In this document: positions 43,739-53,990 of the stretch, one piece after another
Position numbering within the stretch: position 1 is the stretch's first letter
Layout of the letters: each line of letters starts with the position of its first letter
Origin: Bretschneidera sinensis
Lineage: Eukaryota; Streptophyta; Magnoliopsida; Brassicales; Akaniaceae
Direction: 5' to 3'
Assembly (NCBI GenBank): GCA_023935145.1
Contig: CM043701.1
Span: forward strand, 72,168,817-72,232,816
Length of the DNA: 64,000 bases
Program-made: the position numbers and the translations under genes
Notes under the pieces: generated by a model
Database searches by the model: none
What the model saw: only the letters and a program-made list of their open reading frames with translations
Told to the model about the DNA's origin: nothing

Positions 43739-43947
43739 AGCATGTGCACACTGCTGGCTTTGTCTGAGCGTGCACCTGAGCGCTGGAAAGTGAAGGCTGG
43801 AACGTGAAGGTGGGTCCAGTAGCATGTGAGCGCTGCTGGCTTTGTTTGAGCGTGCGACTGGGCACTGGAAAGTGAAGGCTGGAATGTGAAGGTGGATCCA
43901 GCAGCATGTGCACATGTCCAAGTGTGCGCCTGGGCACTGGAAAGTAA
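43739..43947. repeat. Tandem repeats of about 83 bp in solo LTR F
   Basis: About two and a half units with GCTGGCTTTGT, GAGCGTGC and GGAAAGTGAAGGCTGGAA. Antisense reading frames of about 100 codons across it are artefacts. Confidence 0.85.
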
Positions 43948-43984
43948 AGATGCAGCGTTAGTTGGCGAGGGGCGCGGCGCTGGT

Positions 43985-44160
43985 TCATGGGCGCCTAGGC
44001 GCTCACTCTTGTTTGCTTGGGCGCTGGGGTGCTGGTTCATGGGTGCCTAGGCACTCACTTTTGTTTGCTTGGGTGTTGGGGCGCTGGTTCATGGGCACCT
44101 AGGTGCTCACTCTTGTTTGCCTGGGCCCTGGGGCGCTGGACAGTGAGAGGCGCGGCGCTA
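43985..44160. repeat. 52-bp repeats with perfect 12-bp palindromes in solo LTR F
   Basis: Three units exactly 52 bp apart carry GCGCCTAGGCGC (43991-44002), GTGCCTAGGCAC (44043-44054) and GCACCTAGGTGC (44095-44106). Each is a perfect palindrome although the sequences differ. A fourth partial unit follows. Confidence 0.93.
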
Positions 44161-44811
44161 GGTTGAAGCTGTTCTGGGGGCCTGAACTGTGTCTACTAAA
44201 ACTACCATAACTTTCTCTAGAAAAATCATTTTTATGAACTGTAAAATTTTCCACAAAATAGACTTCTGGATCTTTCTAAGCGTCTATGGCTAATCTCCTG
44301 GTTCTTCCTACATCAATACAATTTAATCTACAAAGATGATTGATCTGTATAGGAAATTCTGGCAATTTAGTGAAACTCCTTCAACTTGTATGCAGAAGTG
44401 CACACACTAGTGTGCCTAACCTTAACTTATTTCAGAGTGATGCACACACTTGTGTGCAGTCTTTTAACTTAATTTACTTTATTTCTCCAACCTTGGTTTA
44501 GACTTTTAATCATCTTTAAATCATTTTTGGAAATTTCTAAACCTTGGACAAAAACGAGCACCGGCACCCAAGATCTTTTGGCGCTTTAAACATGGATCGC
44601 TTTATCATCTCTTTTGTACTCAAAGCACCTAAAAATGCATCGAATTAAGTCAATGATTTATGAATAACACTTTAGAGTTATCAACATGTAAAAGTGCGAT
44701 TACGACCGAGATTAACCCTAAAGTGTTAACAATTAAGTATTGTTTAGATGCATTTATAACTCTCATCAATCACCAGGTGGGCATCTTGTTAAGGTGATTT
44801 CCAACAATATA

Positions 44812-46270
44812 GTTACTCCTTATGTTCTATGGCTTGGAAAATGAAAACCCATATGTGCACATTAGGGAGTTTGAGGAAGTAGTTACGACTTTTCATAGCC
44901 AGAATGCAACTAATGACATTGTGAGGCTTAAGTTCTTTCCTTTCTCTTTGAAGGATATAGCTAAGAGTTGGCTATACTCACCAAGACCACGATCTATTGG
45001 GTCATGGAATGAGATGACTCAGGTTTTCTTTAATAAATACTTTCCCCAACATAAGACCAACGCATTAAAAAGGAAAATCTCTATATTTGCACAAAAGGAC
45101 AGTGAGACTTTGTATCAGTTATGGGAGAGATTTAAAGAGTTGTTGAGTATGTGTCCTCACCATGGGTATGAGAATTTTGCACTTAGTGAGTTATTTTTAT
45201 GAGGGATTTACAACTAGAGAGTGCCATTTTGTGGAGATGATGTGTAATGGTGAGTTCTTACAGAAAGATCCTGATGAGGCCATAAAATACCTCAATGAGC
45301 TTGCTGAAAAATCTCACACTTGGACAGGACCTAGTGCTACTGAAAGCACAAATAGGTCACGACCTACAAGAAACCCAAATGGTGGTGGAATTTACTATCT
45401 TAGGGAAGAGGATAACCTAAAGGCTAAGGTCGAGATGCTCACTAGGGAGCTAGATGTGTTAAAGACTAAGGGCTTAAAGCCAACACACGTGGCTAATCAT
45501 GCAGAGTCTTTTGGACCATGTTTTATGTGTGGCGGGGTACATCATCTCACCCAAAGAGTGTCCTTCATTTGCTAAGATGAGAGGGATGTATGAGGAACAA
45601 TGTAATGCCTTAGGTATGTACAAGAAGCCTTTTTCACCTTTCTCTAATACTTATAATCCGGAGTGGCGCAATTACCCCAATTTTAGCTAGAAGTTTGAAA
45701 ACCAGCCACCTGCACAACCCCCTAGATCATATCTTGCACCATATCATACACTTGCATCTTCTAGGAGTCCTTTAGAAGACATTTTGCATGCTTTTATTGA
45801 GGCACATGGTAAGACTAACCAAAGATTTGAAGTGTTGATTACGCAGGTTGTTGAAGAAAATAACAAGATAAAGAGCTAAATGTCCAAATTGATAAGCTTC
45901 TTGAGTGTGAATGAGCGAGGTAAGTTCCCTTCTCCAGCTCAGTCAACACCCCATGGTCAACACATGGCGCAAAAGATTTTGAAGGATGTGAATGCCATTA
46001 TGACGCGAAGTGGTAAGTCATTACACATCCTAACAATGAACAAATCAGAAGATAATGATGAGAGCCACTAGGCATACATGATTGACTCACTCATGGAAAA
46101 GGTCCATCACCTTAATCCATTGGAGTCTAATCTCACCCATGGTTTCACAAGAGCAGATATTGAACCTGAATCTGCAGATTTTACTGATCACTCCAAAGCA
46201 TACAAGCACCAAATTTGGTAGTAAAACACTTGTTGGTGCATTCAACTTATGTTTTTCTAGGAGGGAATAA
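44812..46270 (+). pseudogene. Gag of H with the protease deleted
   Basis: It starts in the Gag core (FYGLENENPYVHIREFEEVV) with a TAG where B has a Gln codon. A shift near 45170 and another near 45550 follow. The zinc knuckle CFMCGGVHHLTQEC is readable at about 45520-45560. The text then jumps from the NKSED region (about 46040) straight to DDESH-AYMIDSLMEKVHHLNP, the part that in B follows the protease. About 1 kb including the catalytic Asp is absent. The tail ends FSRRE at 46270 as in B. Confidence 0.88.
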
Positions 46271-47689
46271 GAGCGTCTGGCTGAAGACGTAAAACTTAGC
46301 ACTCATAGGAGGCACCCCATAGCATATCCTTTTATTTTTAGTATTTTTCACATTTCTTATTAGTATTTATTTTTATGTTGACCTTTTGTTTTTTTCATAA
46401 CTATTTACTTTTAGTATCTTTTGTTTTCCAATATTACTTTCTTTTTTCTTTTTCAGGGACAATGTGTGTGCATCAGTTCAAGTTTGGGGGTATGTTTTGA
46501 GCTATGCCAGCTAGCTAGTTCTCCATCTTTCAGTTCAGATCGTTCCATGTTATTCACACATTGGGGACAATATGTAGTTTAAGTTTGCGGGTATGGGAGA
46601 CACATTCACACACACTCTATCCTAGTTTTATTTAATTATTTATTATTATTGAAAAGATAAATGCATGTTCATATTGTTCTAAAAAATTTTGGTTGATCTA
46701 AATGAATATTGTGATAAGATTTCATCAGTAAGCTTAAAATCTAGAACACATGGTCTAATAATAAAGTTTTAAAAGTTTAATTACTTACTTTAAGGCATTT
46801 AAGAATTCACAAGTTTGATCTAATTTGACACGAGCACATTAGCACATAATTGTGTGGGGTATGACATGTAATTTTAATATGTATGTTTCAATGGCTTAAC
46901 TGAAATTGGATGATTTGTTAGATAAACACTTTGGCATAGAAAAATTAAAAAAAATTGCTCATGATGATCATTAATAAACTTTCCACTGAGTAATTGGACC
47001 TCTTGCCTCAGTAAGCAGTGAGTGTTCACGTCAAAAGGTGGGAATTTTATTCATAATGATCATTGAGAAAATTTTCGCTGAATTACTGGACCTCTTGCCT
47101 CAGTAAGCAGTGACTATTCACGTCAAAAGGTGAGAATTTTTCTTAGTAGTATTAAGGCCAGTTTAGTTTTATAGCCTTTTTACTCAAGTTAGTAAGTCCT
47201 TAGGGGTGTCTTTACACCTAATGGCCTAAAACCATCTGGTTTGGGAGTCATTGACTCAACACTCGCTACATGGGCTAATTAGAAAGCTTAAAGGAACTAA
47301 ACATAGCAGAGCCTTATTAAAAAAAAAAAAAAAAACTATGCTATCATTGTTCATTCGGATAAGACATTCTGTGAATCTTGAGACATGGAGACACTGTACA
47401 TTGAAGTTATTTGGAAGCCTCATCTTTATATGCTAATTCACTTTACACTGAGCCAGACTTGTGATTCCTTAGTCTGCCTTTTGTAAGTAATTAGATTTTA
47501 AAATTTCTATTCACTGCGAAGATAGGTTTATATTTTAAGCTTGCTCATGAATGAATATCATGGTTTGGCGTGCTACTTAAATTTTTGGACACCGTGAATG
47601 ATAGATTTATCTTTGTGTTATTTGTTTTTCATTTAGTTTTTTTATTTTGTTTTGCTAAGGGACTAGCAAAATGTAAGTTTAGGGATATT
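46271..47689 (+). other. Conserved 3' non-coding domain of H
   Basis: Post-stop motif (46273-46316), tracts AAGTTTGGGGG (about 46481-46491), AAGTTTGCGGG (about 46581-46591) and AAGTTTAGGGA (about 47677-47687), hairpin ACACATTGGGGACAATATGT (46556-46575), two 57-nt blocks (46981-47040, 47077-47134), GGTGTCTTTACACC (47205-47218) and AAACCATCTGGTTT (47229-47242). Confidence 0.8.
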
Positions 47690-49192
47690 TGATGAGTGCC
47701 AAATATTGCATATCTAGGCCCCTTAATTTACATTTGTTAGCTTAGGAATTTGTTACTTTGGGGTGTTTTTTCGTTGTTTTACAGGTTTACAAGCACTTGG
47801 AAAATAGTTTCACTAAATTGCCAGAATTGCCCGTACAGATCAGTCATTTTTATGGATTAAACTGTATTGATTCAGAAAGAACCAGAAGATGAGCCATATA
47901 TTCTTGGAAAGATCCAGATGTCTATTTTCTGGGGAATTTTATGACTCATAAATATGATTTTTCTAGAGAAAGTTATAGCAGTTTAAGTAGACAAAGGTCA
48001 GGCTGTGCGTGATTTCAGCATGGCAGAAGTGATTTTTGCGGATTTAACTTGTAATGATTCAGGAAGAATCAAGAGATGAGCCATATATGCTTGGAAAGAT
48101 CCAGATATCTATTTTGTAGGGAATTTTATAGCTCGTAAATATGATTTTTCTAGAGAAAGTTAAGGCAGTTTTAGTAGACAAAGGTCAAGCTGTGCGGGAT
48201 TTTAGCATAGGTAGAAGTTTTGAATGGCATTTGAAGGCTTAAATCCCACATCCCACATCGGTTGGCAACACATTTCTATATCCCACATCCCACATCGGAT
48301 TGGAAACACATTGCACTCATGGAGTTCTCCTATAAAAGGCCCACTCCACTTCAGCTTTGGGGATGATCTGAAAGCAGATCTGGAGGGCTTTTGGGAGCAA
48401 TTCGGAGGACTTTTGGAGGGCAAGCTGGGGAATCTCCAAGACTTTGCTACCAAGGGGGGATGCTCACGGCGAGATCAAATCTTTCCCTTGAGATTCTTGT
48501 TTTCCATTATATTTATGGATAACTAAATTCTCAAGTGGGGCTAGGGATGAACTTGCTCAGTTAATGGTATTTTCGTTTATTTTTAATTTATGTATGGGAG
48601 CTTCAATTACTAAAACTCTTTTGTTTTATCATTTGTAATTCATTGGTGATGTTTTTTTTTCCCGAATAATCTTAGAATTTATTCTGTTTATGGATTCATC
48701 ATACTTTTTTATTGAATGGTTTAGCTCTTTGATTGTGTTGGGATTAAATATTTATCTATAATGATTTAGTTCTTTGCTGCAATATCACTTCCTGAGTATA
48801 TTGTCATCGTTGGATTTTTCAATAATGATAATAATTGACGTATTTTAAAAGTGGTAAATGATTTTTCAAAGGGTTTTATTTGGTTTAATCTTGATTTATA
48901 AATCTATATCTTCCGATTGGGAATTTTGGAAATTGAGTTCCCAATTGAGTTATTCAATGAATTAAGAGTAATTAAAATACCGAATTTGTGCAAAGGATTC
49001 CCAACGCTTTATTGTTTATCAAATTTGCTTTACTTTAATTTGCATTTAAAATTAATCTTTATTCTCCATTAATCATTCGATATTTCTCTTTAGTTTCTTT
49101 GTTCCTTCTACTATTCTTTTAATTTGTCTCCCTGTGGAATCGACACCCCAAAGCTGTACTATAACTACCGTGTTATTCTTTGGGCGTAATCA
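47690..49192 (+). repeat. 3' LTR of H
   Basis: 1503 bp from TGATGAGTGCC to GGGCGTAATCA. The roughly 195-bp module is in tandem duplicate (about 47815-48225), as in the 3' LTR of B. CCCACATC blocks lie at 48240-48300. The following GCGTA (49193-49197) would be one side of its target duplication; the other side is lost. Confidence 0.88.
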
Positions 49193-49649
49193 GCGTACCT
49201 ATGCACACAAAGACAAAAGAAAACCTATCGAGTCGTGGGAGAGGTTGTGCCTCTAGGAGGACTCTTCGATGCTTAATTTACTGATATAGAAGCAGGAGAA
49301 TATAGAGAGTAAGAGAGATAGAGAATTGTGTGATTATGAATTGTGTACCTGTGATAGTGATAGCCCTTTTTATATAGAGTCTTGGAGTAGAGTCCAATTT
49401 GAAAAGTAATTAATGTGTAGTGTTGCAGTAGGATTAGGGTGTCCATGTGCTGGAGTGCCCTAATAGGATTAGGGTTCCATAAGCTGGAGTGTCCTAATAG
49501 GATTAGGGTTCCATAAGCTGGCATAACCTTAATGCCCCTAGATACGTGTAAGGAGCTTGTTTGCCGGATTTCATGATTTTTGGGCTTATCTTGTGGAGTA
49601 CCACGTGTCATAGTCTAGTCAGATAAGGAAAATTACCCCATATCGTATA
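49193..49649 (-). repeat. 3' LTR fragment of K
   Basis: The minus strand has a TATA box (CTCTATATAAAAAGGGC, about 49367-49383) and the block TTAAGCATCGAAGAGTCCT (about 49258-49276), close to the ACTGACTTAAGCATCGGAG motif that I know from many gypsy LTRs. GGATTAGGGT with a CATAAGCTGG-type neighbour is repeated three times at 49430-49525. H interrupts the LTR on its left. Confidence 0.7.
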
Positions 49650-49666
49650 CCCCCCACTTTCTTAAG
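49650..49666 (-). other. Polypurine tract of K
   Basis: On the minus strand TTAAGAAAGTGGGGGG abuts the LTR start. It fixes the orientation of K. Confidence 0.7.
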
Positions 49667-49709
49667 TGAATATTTGTTTACTTGAAGAATTATTTTGGTC
49701 TTCAAATTT

Positions 49710-50512
49710 ATGGGAGGATATATTTTCAGTCTTTTGTTAGAAAAGCGACTGAGGAGGTGAAGAGCTTAGGGCTCTCTCATCGGAGGATATATTTTCAGTC
49801 TTTTGTTAGAAAATCGACTGAGGAGGTGAAGAGCTTGGGGCTCTCTCCTTATATTTTCTATAAAAAAAAAAAAAAAAAAGTGGCCAAGGAAGTGAAGAGT
49901 TTGGGGCTCTCTCTTCATATTTTGCTGAAAAAGTGGCCTAGGAGGTGAAAAGCTTGGGGTTCTCTTCTTGAATTTTGATGGAAAAATGGCCCAGGAGGTG
50001 AAAAGCTCAGCACTCTTTCCTCATATTTTGATGCAAAAATGGCCAAAGAGGTGAAGACCTTAGGGCTCTCTCTTTAGACTTTCCTGGATAAATGGTCGAA
50101 AATGTGAAATGCTCGGGGCTCTATCCTCAGATTTGTTGAAAAATATGGAAAAGGAGGTGAAGAGCTCAGGGCTCTCTCCCCAGACTTTGCTGGGAAAATG
50201 GATAAGGAGATGAAGAACTCGGGCCTTTCTCCACAGACTTTTATGGAAACATGGTCGAGGAGGTGAAAAGCTTGGGATCTCTCTTCGGATTTTGCTAAAA
50301 ATTGGCCAGGGAGGTGAGGAGCTCGAGGCTTTCTCCTTAAAATTTAATGGAAAAATAGCCAAGGAGATGAAGAGTTTCGGGTTCTCTCCTTGGACTTTGA
50401 TAGAAAAATGATCGAGCAAGTGAAGATTTTGGGGCTCTCTACTTATACTTTGGTGGAAAAATAGCTAAGGAGGTGAAGAGCTCGGGGCTCTCTCCTCTGA
50501 TTTTTTTTATGG
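49710..50512 (+). repeat. Hairpin repeat array 1 of K
   Basis: About thirteen degenerate units of 57-58 bp: GGCCAAGGAGGTGAAGAG, then CTCGGGGCTCTCTCC, then a GATTTTGATGGAAAAAT part. Most units can form AGAGC-TYGGG-GCTCT. A run of about 17 A interrupts it at 49862-49879. Reading frames through the array on both strands are artefacts of the period being near a multiple of three. Confidence 0.88.
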
Positions 50513-51119
50513 AAAATCTCCTTAGATTTTATGGAAAAAATGGCTAAGGCTTTTTGCATTGAGTTTTTTCATGGTAATCTTTGTGCTTTGGGAGGAATGG
50601 GTTCCCCTAGATGTAGACTGGCTAGCTATGGGAGCAATGGGATCTTTTGGATATGGACTAGCCCAATAAATGGGGTTGTGGGCCTTGTTGACTTTACCCG
50701 TAGTGTGGTTTCTGGAACATTCTTTTGTAGAAAATAAGAGGTTTAAGTGTCTATTGGTTCTTCCTTATGATCATTGCTATTCCACGGTTTTTGAATGGTT
50801 GCATCTGGACCCTTGATTTAAGTTGATCTAAGCCATCAAATTTCTTATATAAGGTCTTGAGATTTTGGAGTAGAGGCACACCATTCTCCAAACTTTTCTA
50901 AGTAATATTCAATCAAAGAACTTAACCTTTCGAGTTTCATAGTCTTCGATTGTTTTTAGTCTTCGTCTTTGGTTTCCCAACTCATTGATGAGTTCTTTTT
51001 GTCCCATCTCCTTCTTTAAAATGTTTTCTCCTTGTATTAGCATTAGTTATAGTAATACTGGAAGTTAAGTTCCTTTTCCTCTTTTGAGGCCGAAGTGAGA
51101 AGTGCCTAGGCTAGTTCTG

Positions 51120-52953
51120 AGAGAGTTAGGTTAGAGAGGTGGCTAAGGATGAGGCAGTTCTTCATTCCTCTGAGACCGAGGCTGAGCCAAGCCATACATT
51201 GAATGAACTCCAAGATAGTATGGTTGAGGATGCTAGGCATATAGTGCACTAGGCTAAGGATGAGGCTAACAAAATGAAAGGTGGTCTTCTAGAAGAGATT
51301 AGGGCTAGGTATAGGATCCTAAATAAGTACTCCCTTAGAGAGGTCGAGGTTTTGGAAAGGGCTTTTGATATACCCCGTGAGGATCTCCTTTATGAATTAT
51401 ATGTGTTTAAAAAAGGTCTTCAATTTCCTCTTCATCCTTTTATCCTCTTAGTTCTAAATTACTATCAAATTGCATTAGCACAACTTGTTCCCAACTTGGT
51501 TCATTTATTAGTAAGTTTCATTTACATCTCTTACAAGGTAAAAGGGATGATGACCCTAGATCTTTTAAAAAATCTATTCTCTGACAAACATTATCGGGAT
51601 GATAGTTAGCTTTACTTTAGCTAGAGGGCAAAGAAAAATGTAGTGAAGAAGAACTTAACTTCCGATAAGAACTGGAAGAACAAGTTTTTCTTCATCCAGA
51701 CTAATAAAGATTTTGCAGTCCTAGGGTGTGGGACCTATCCCTTTTGAAGAAGATCGGACTTCTTGTCCTCAGTGTTGAAGAGGAAAAAACTATAAAAGAT
51801 GTGCTGGGTGAAGCCATCTCTGCCTCAGTACTAGATAAAAATGATAATTAGCCCATTTTGGGCTATGCCCTCATGAAGGTATTAACTTATTTTTCATCTA
51901 CATTTGATGTACTATTTTCAATCTTAGTTGATGATTTAACACTTATATCTTTTCTTCACAGCTATACCTCCTAGTATGATTTACGTTTTGAAGGCAACTA
52001 AGAAAAAGAAGAGAAACACTACGACTGGTGATGGCAATTAAAGCATTGGGAATAGGAGGTGTGAGATTTTAGAGAGCCCCAGTTCTATTGGTGTCAGTGA
52101 TTCTTCGACCAAGGGCCCTCCTACCATAGTCTCGAATGAGGTTCCCCCTTCTTCTCAGGATTTAGCTATTATGGGGTTGGGATCCCCCTTGATTGGACCT
52201 GCAAGATCCAAGCCTTTTCTCCCCAATTGGTTTGTTAAGTTTTGGGACTCTATCATGAGATGCCCGAGGGTGGCTGGGGAATAGTTGGTGAAGGGCATCC
52301 CACCTAGGGATAAGATAGAGCTCATTGCTGAAGCTATAGAGAGTTTGGGCTGCATAGTCGAGGAGCTGATCTCGAAGGTATAATTTTTCTTTTTCATTTT
52401 CCTTAACTCCTTACTTAAGCATTCTAATCAATCTCTTGGTTTCTTTTTTCAGGCCAGTGTTAGCGTAGGAGTGTTGACACGATGTATTGCTGACGTCAAC
52501 AAGCAGCTCAAGGAGCGCACGACCCATGTTGCTCATCTTGAGGTTGCTCTTACAGTTAAGGCTGACGAAGTGGCCATCCTGAACACCCGTCTGACGAGCT
52601 TTAAAAAGACCATCACGGATCTAAAGGTTGAGCTTAAAAAAGCCAGGAATGTCGCAATGATGAAGTACAGAGCTTCTGACACAATGAAGGTTAAGCTTGA
52701 GGCTATTGAAGATAGGGCCCCTCTTCAGTTCAAGGCTTCTCCTGAGTTTGAGAAGTGCGTCGCTGATGAGGCTAGGAGCTATTACCTCACTGGTTTTTAG
52801 TCTACCAAATGCAAGGTAGCCAAAGCCCATCTCGACCTTAACCCTACTAGGGTCAAGATTTCTGGGGATGACAATACCCTTGCTTGAGGTACTCTGGGGG
52901 CTGACACCGGTAAGGAGGTCGAGACCCAATTTATAGGAAATGGCGAGGAGTAG
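51120..52953 (+). pseudogene. Antisense gene of K, 'putative gypsy type transposon' family (Transposase_28 type)
   Basis: The first exon holds the family core: YRILNKYSLREVEVLERAFD, PLHPFILLVLNYYQIALAQL and VPNLVHLLVSFIYI (51310-51530), then a NWKNKFFFIQ block (about 51668-51700). Two introns are likely: GT at about 51878 to TTCTTCACAG at 51952-51961, and GTATAATTTT at about 52377 to TTTTTTCAG at 52445-52453. The last exon is a coiled-coil region of more than 100 residues (52471-52797) with many Lys/Glu. Stops near 51607, 51740, 52283 and 52798 disable it. The function of the family is unknown; it is found as an extra gene in plant gypsy elements. It lies antisense to the LTR. Confidence 0.72.
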
Positions 52954-53106
52954 ACGTCGTCTTTCATTTATTCTTTATTTTGCATCTATCTAGTGGCCCC
53001 CAAGTACTGAAATTTTATACTAATGGAAGTTATTTCTTTTCTGAGTGTTTATGTTCATGCCTTCCTTTTTTCGTAAATGTTTGTTTTGATCCTTTATATT
53101 AGAAAT

Positions 53107-53372
53107 AGCCGACGGTAGTAAGCATTCAGGGTGTTACCCTCGGATTTTACGCGAAAGATCTCTGAGGGTAGTAAACACTCGGTGTGTTATACTTGGATTT
53201 CATGCAAAAGATGGTCAAGGGTAGTAAACACTTGGGGTGTTATTCTCGGAATTTTGGTCAAGAGATGGCCAAGGATCGTAAATACTCGAGGAGTTATCCT
53301 CAAACTTTTTGTTGAGAGATTGCCAAGGATGGTAAATACTCGAGGTGTTATATTCGGTTTTGTGGTCACTGT
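53107..53372 (+). repeat. Hairpin repeat array 2 of K
   Basis: Five units of about 56 bp: a GGTAGTAAACACTCGGGGTG-like start, a CTCGGATTTT middle and a GATGGCCAAG end. The stem is AACAC/GTGTT instead of AGAGC/GCTCT, but the loop TCGGG and the flanking text match array 1, so the two arrays are homologous. Confidence 0.88.
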
Positions 53373-53985
53373 AGACTCCCATTTCATTCCAAAATTTTTG
53401 AATGGCCACACACAAATTCCTATGATGAATCTTTAATCCTAGTACGGTAAGAATTGGTAAATGTGGAGGTTTGAATTTAATTGAGTAATAGAACCAACTG
53501 CAAGCACCTTTTGTTCAATCCATTAAATACACTTTGAGTTTCAATCAATTGGGTCTTATTTGATTCCATCAATTTCAAGTCCAACCTTCAATTAAATTTT
53601 TGTCCAATCTAAAACCCACTAAATCCCATTAACTTTCGCTTAGCCCAAACACTTTTGGCCTAAATTTCAAGCCCAAGAAGACTTTCAATTTTTAAGGGTG
53701 AATTTTCAATTTCACCCTCCACTTAGCACCTTTTGATTGGTTCATTTTTCTTAAGGTAAACTCTCCTTTTACAAAAAAAAAGTTGTCTCTCTCCTTTCTC
53801 CCATGTGGCCGGTCATGTAGTCTAAAGGAAAAGGAAATTTATCTTTTCATTTTTTCCTCTTAGGTTTCCCTATCTTCTTATGTTCCAAATACCATATTTC
53901 CTACACAAAAAAACAACACATTTTCCACCTAAAAAAAAGCAATTTATCATCCCAAAAAAACTCTAGTATTTTCTTCCTCTTTGGA
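53373..53985. other. Unassigned sequence left of G
   Basis: AT-rich with CCCACTAAATCCC and GCCCAA pieces typical of LTR U3 regions, and a TTCCAAATACCA stretch that recurs right of G (about 61200-61220). It may be LTR of K or of another element. No gene is seen. Confidence 0.4.
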
Positions 53986-53990
53986 TAGTC

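Larger units (their letters stand above)
42733..44768 (-). mobile_element. Solo LTR F, Athila-related
   Basis: A 2036-bp LTR in minus orientation, TGATTACGC...CTCATCA, flanked by ATCAC at 42728-42732 and 44769-44773. No internal region remains, so it arose by recombination between the two LTRs of a former full element. Its ends and the module at about 44190-44390 are shared with B and H; the GC-rich repeats in the middle are its own. Confidence 0.93.
41047..44806 (+). mobile_element. Copia element E with gag only, lacking its 5' LTR
   Basis: The plus strand holds a leader with a possible primer site TGGAACCAGAGC (41053-41064), gag, a zinc knuckle, a polypurine tract AAGGGTGGAGATTG (42253-42266) and a 3' LTR. 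Protease, integrase, RT and RNase H are absent: gag passes within about 150 bases into the tract. The 5' LTR is replaced by D2. E seems to sit in the gag of H, which resumes at 44812. Confidence 0.75.
42265..44806 (+). repeat. 3' LTR of Copia E, split by solo LTR F
   Basis: It begins TGACTCTC directly after the polypurine tract and ends TTTCCAACA. Without F and one ATCAC it is about 501 bp, normal for Copia. The sequence reads continuously across the F insertion (GGAAGATCAC to CAGGTGGGC). Confidence 0.75.
44807..49192 (+). mobile_element. Element H: 3' part of a B-like RT-less element
   Basis: In plus orientation it contains most of gag, a deletion joining gag to the post-protease tail, the conserved 3' domain and a 3' LTR. 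Gag and LTR are close to those of B. The 5' LTR and gag start are missing; Copia E's LTR end lies directly before the gag fragment, so E inserted into H's gag. Confidence 0.85.
49193..53985 (-). mobile_element. Element K: Tat-like remnant with antisense gene and hairpin arrays
   Basis: A minus-oriented LTR (to 49649) with a polypurine tract on its right implies that the element body lies to the right. There the window shows a hairpin-repeat array, a plus-strand gene antisense to the LTR, a second array and 0.6 kb of unassigned sequence before G. Extra antisense genes between pol and the 3' LTR are known from Tat-lineage gypsy elements. No gag or pol is visible, so the right border is unknown and could lie beyond G. 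Confidence 0.55.

Noticed and set aside
43607..44040. Minus-strand frames of about 100 codons in solo LTR F
   Set aside because: They are products of the 83-bp and 52-bp GC-rich repeats inside an LTR, with no recognisable domain.
49682..50419. Repeat protein or CRISPR-like array in K
   Set aside because: Units are contiguous and degenerate without unique spacers, and the genome is a plant's. Frames on both strands follow the 57-bp period, which is divisible by three.
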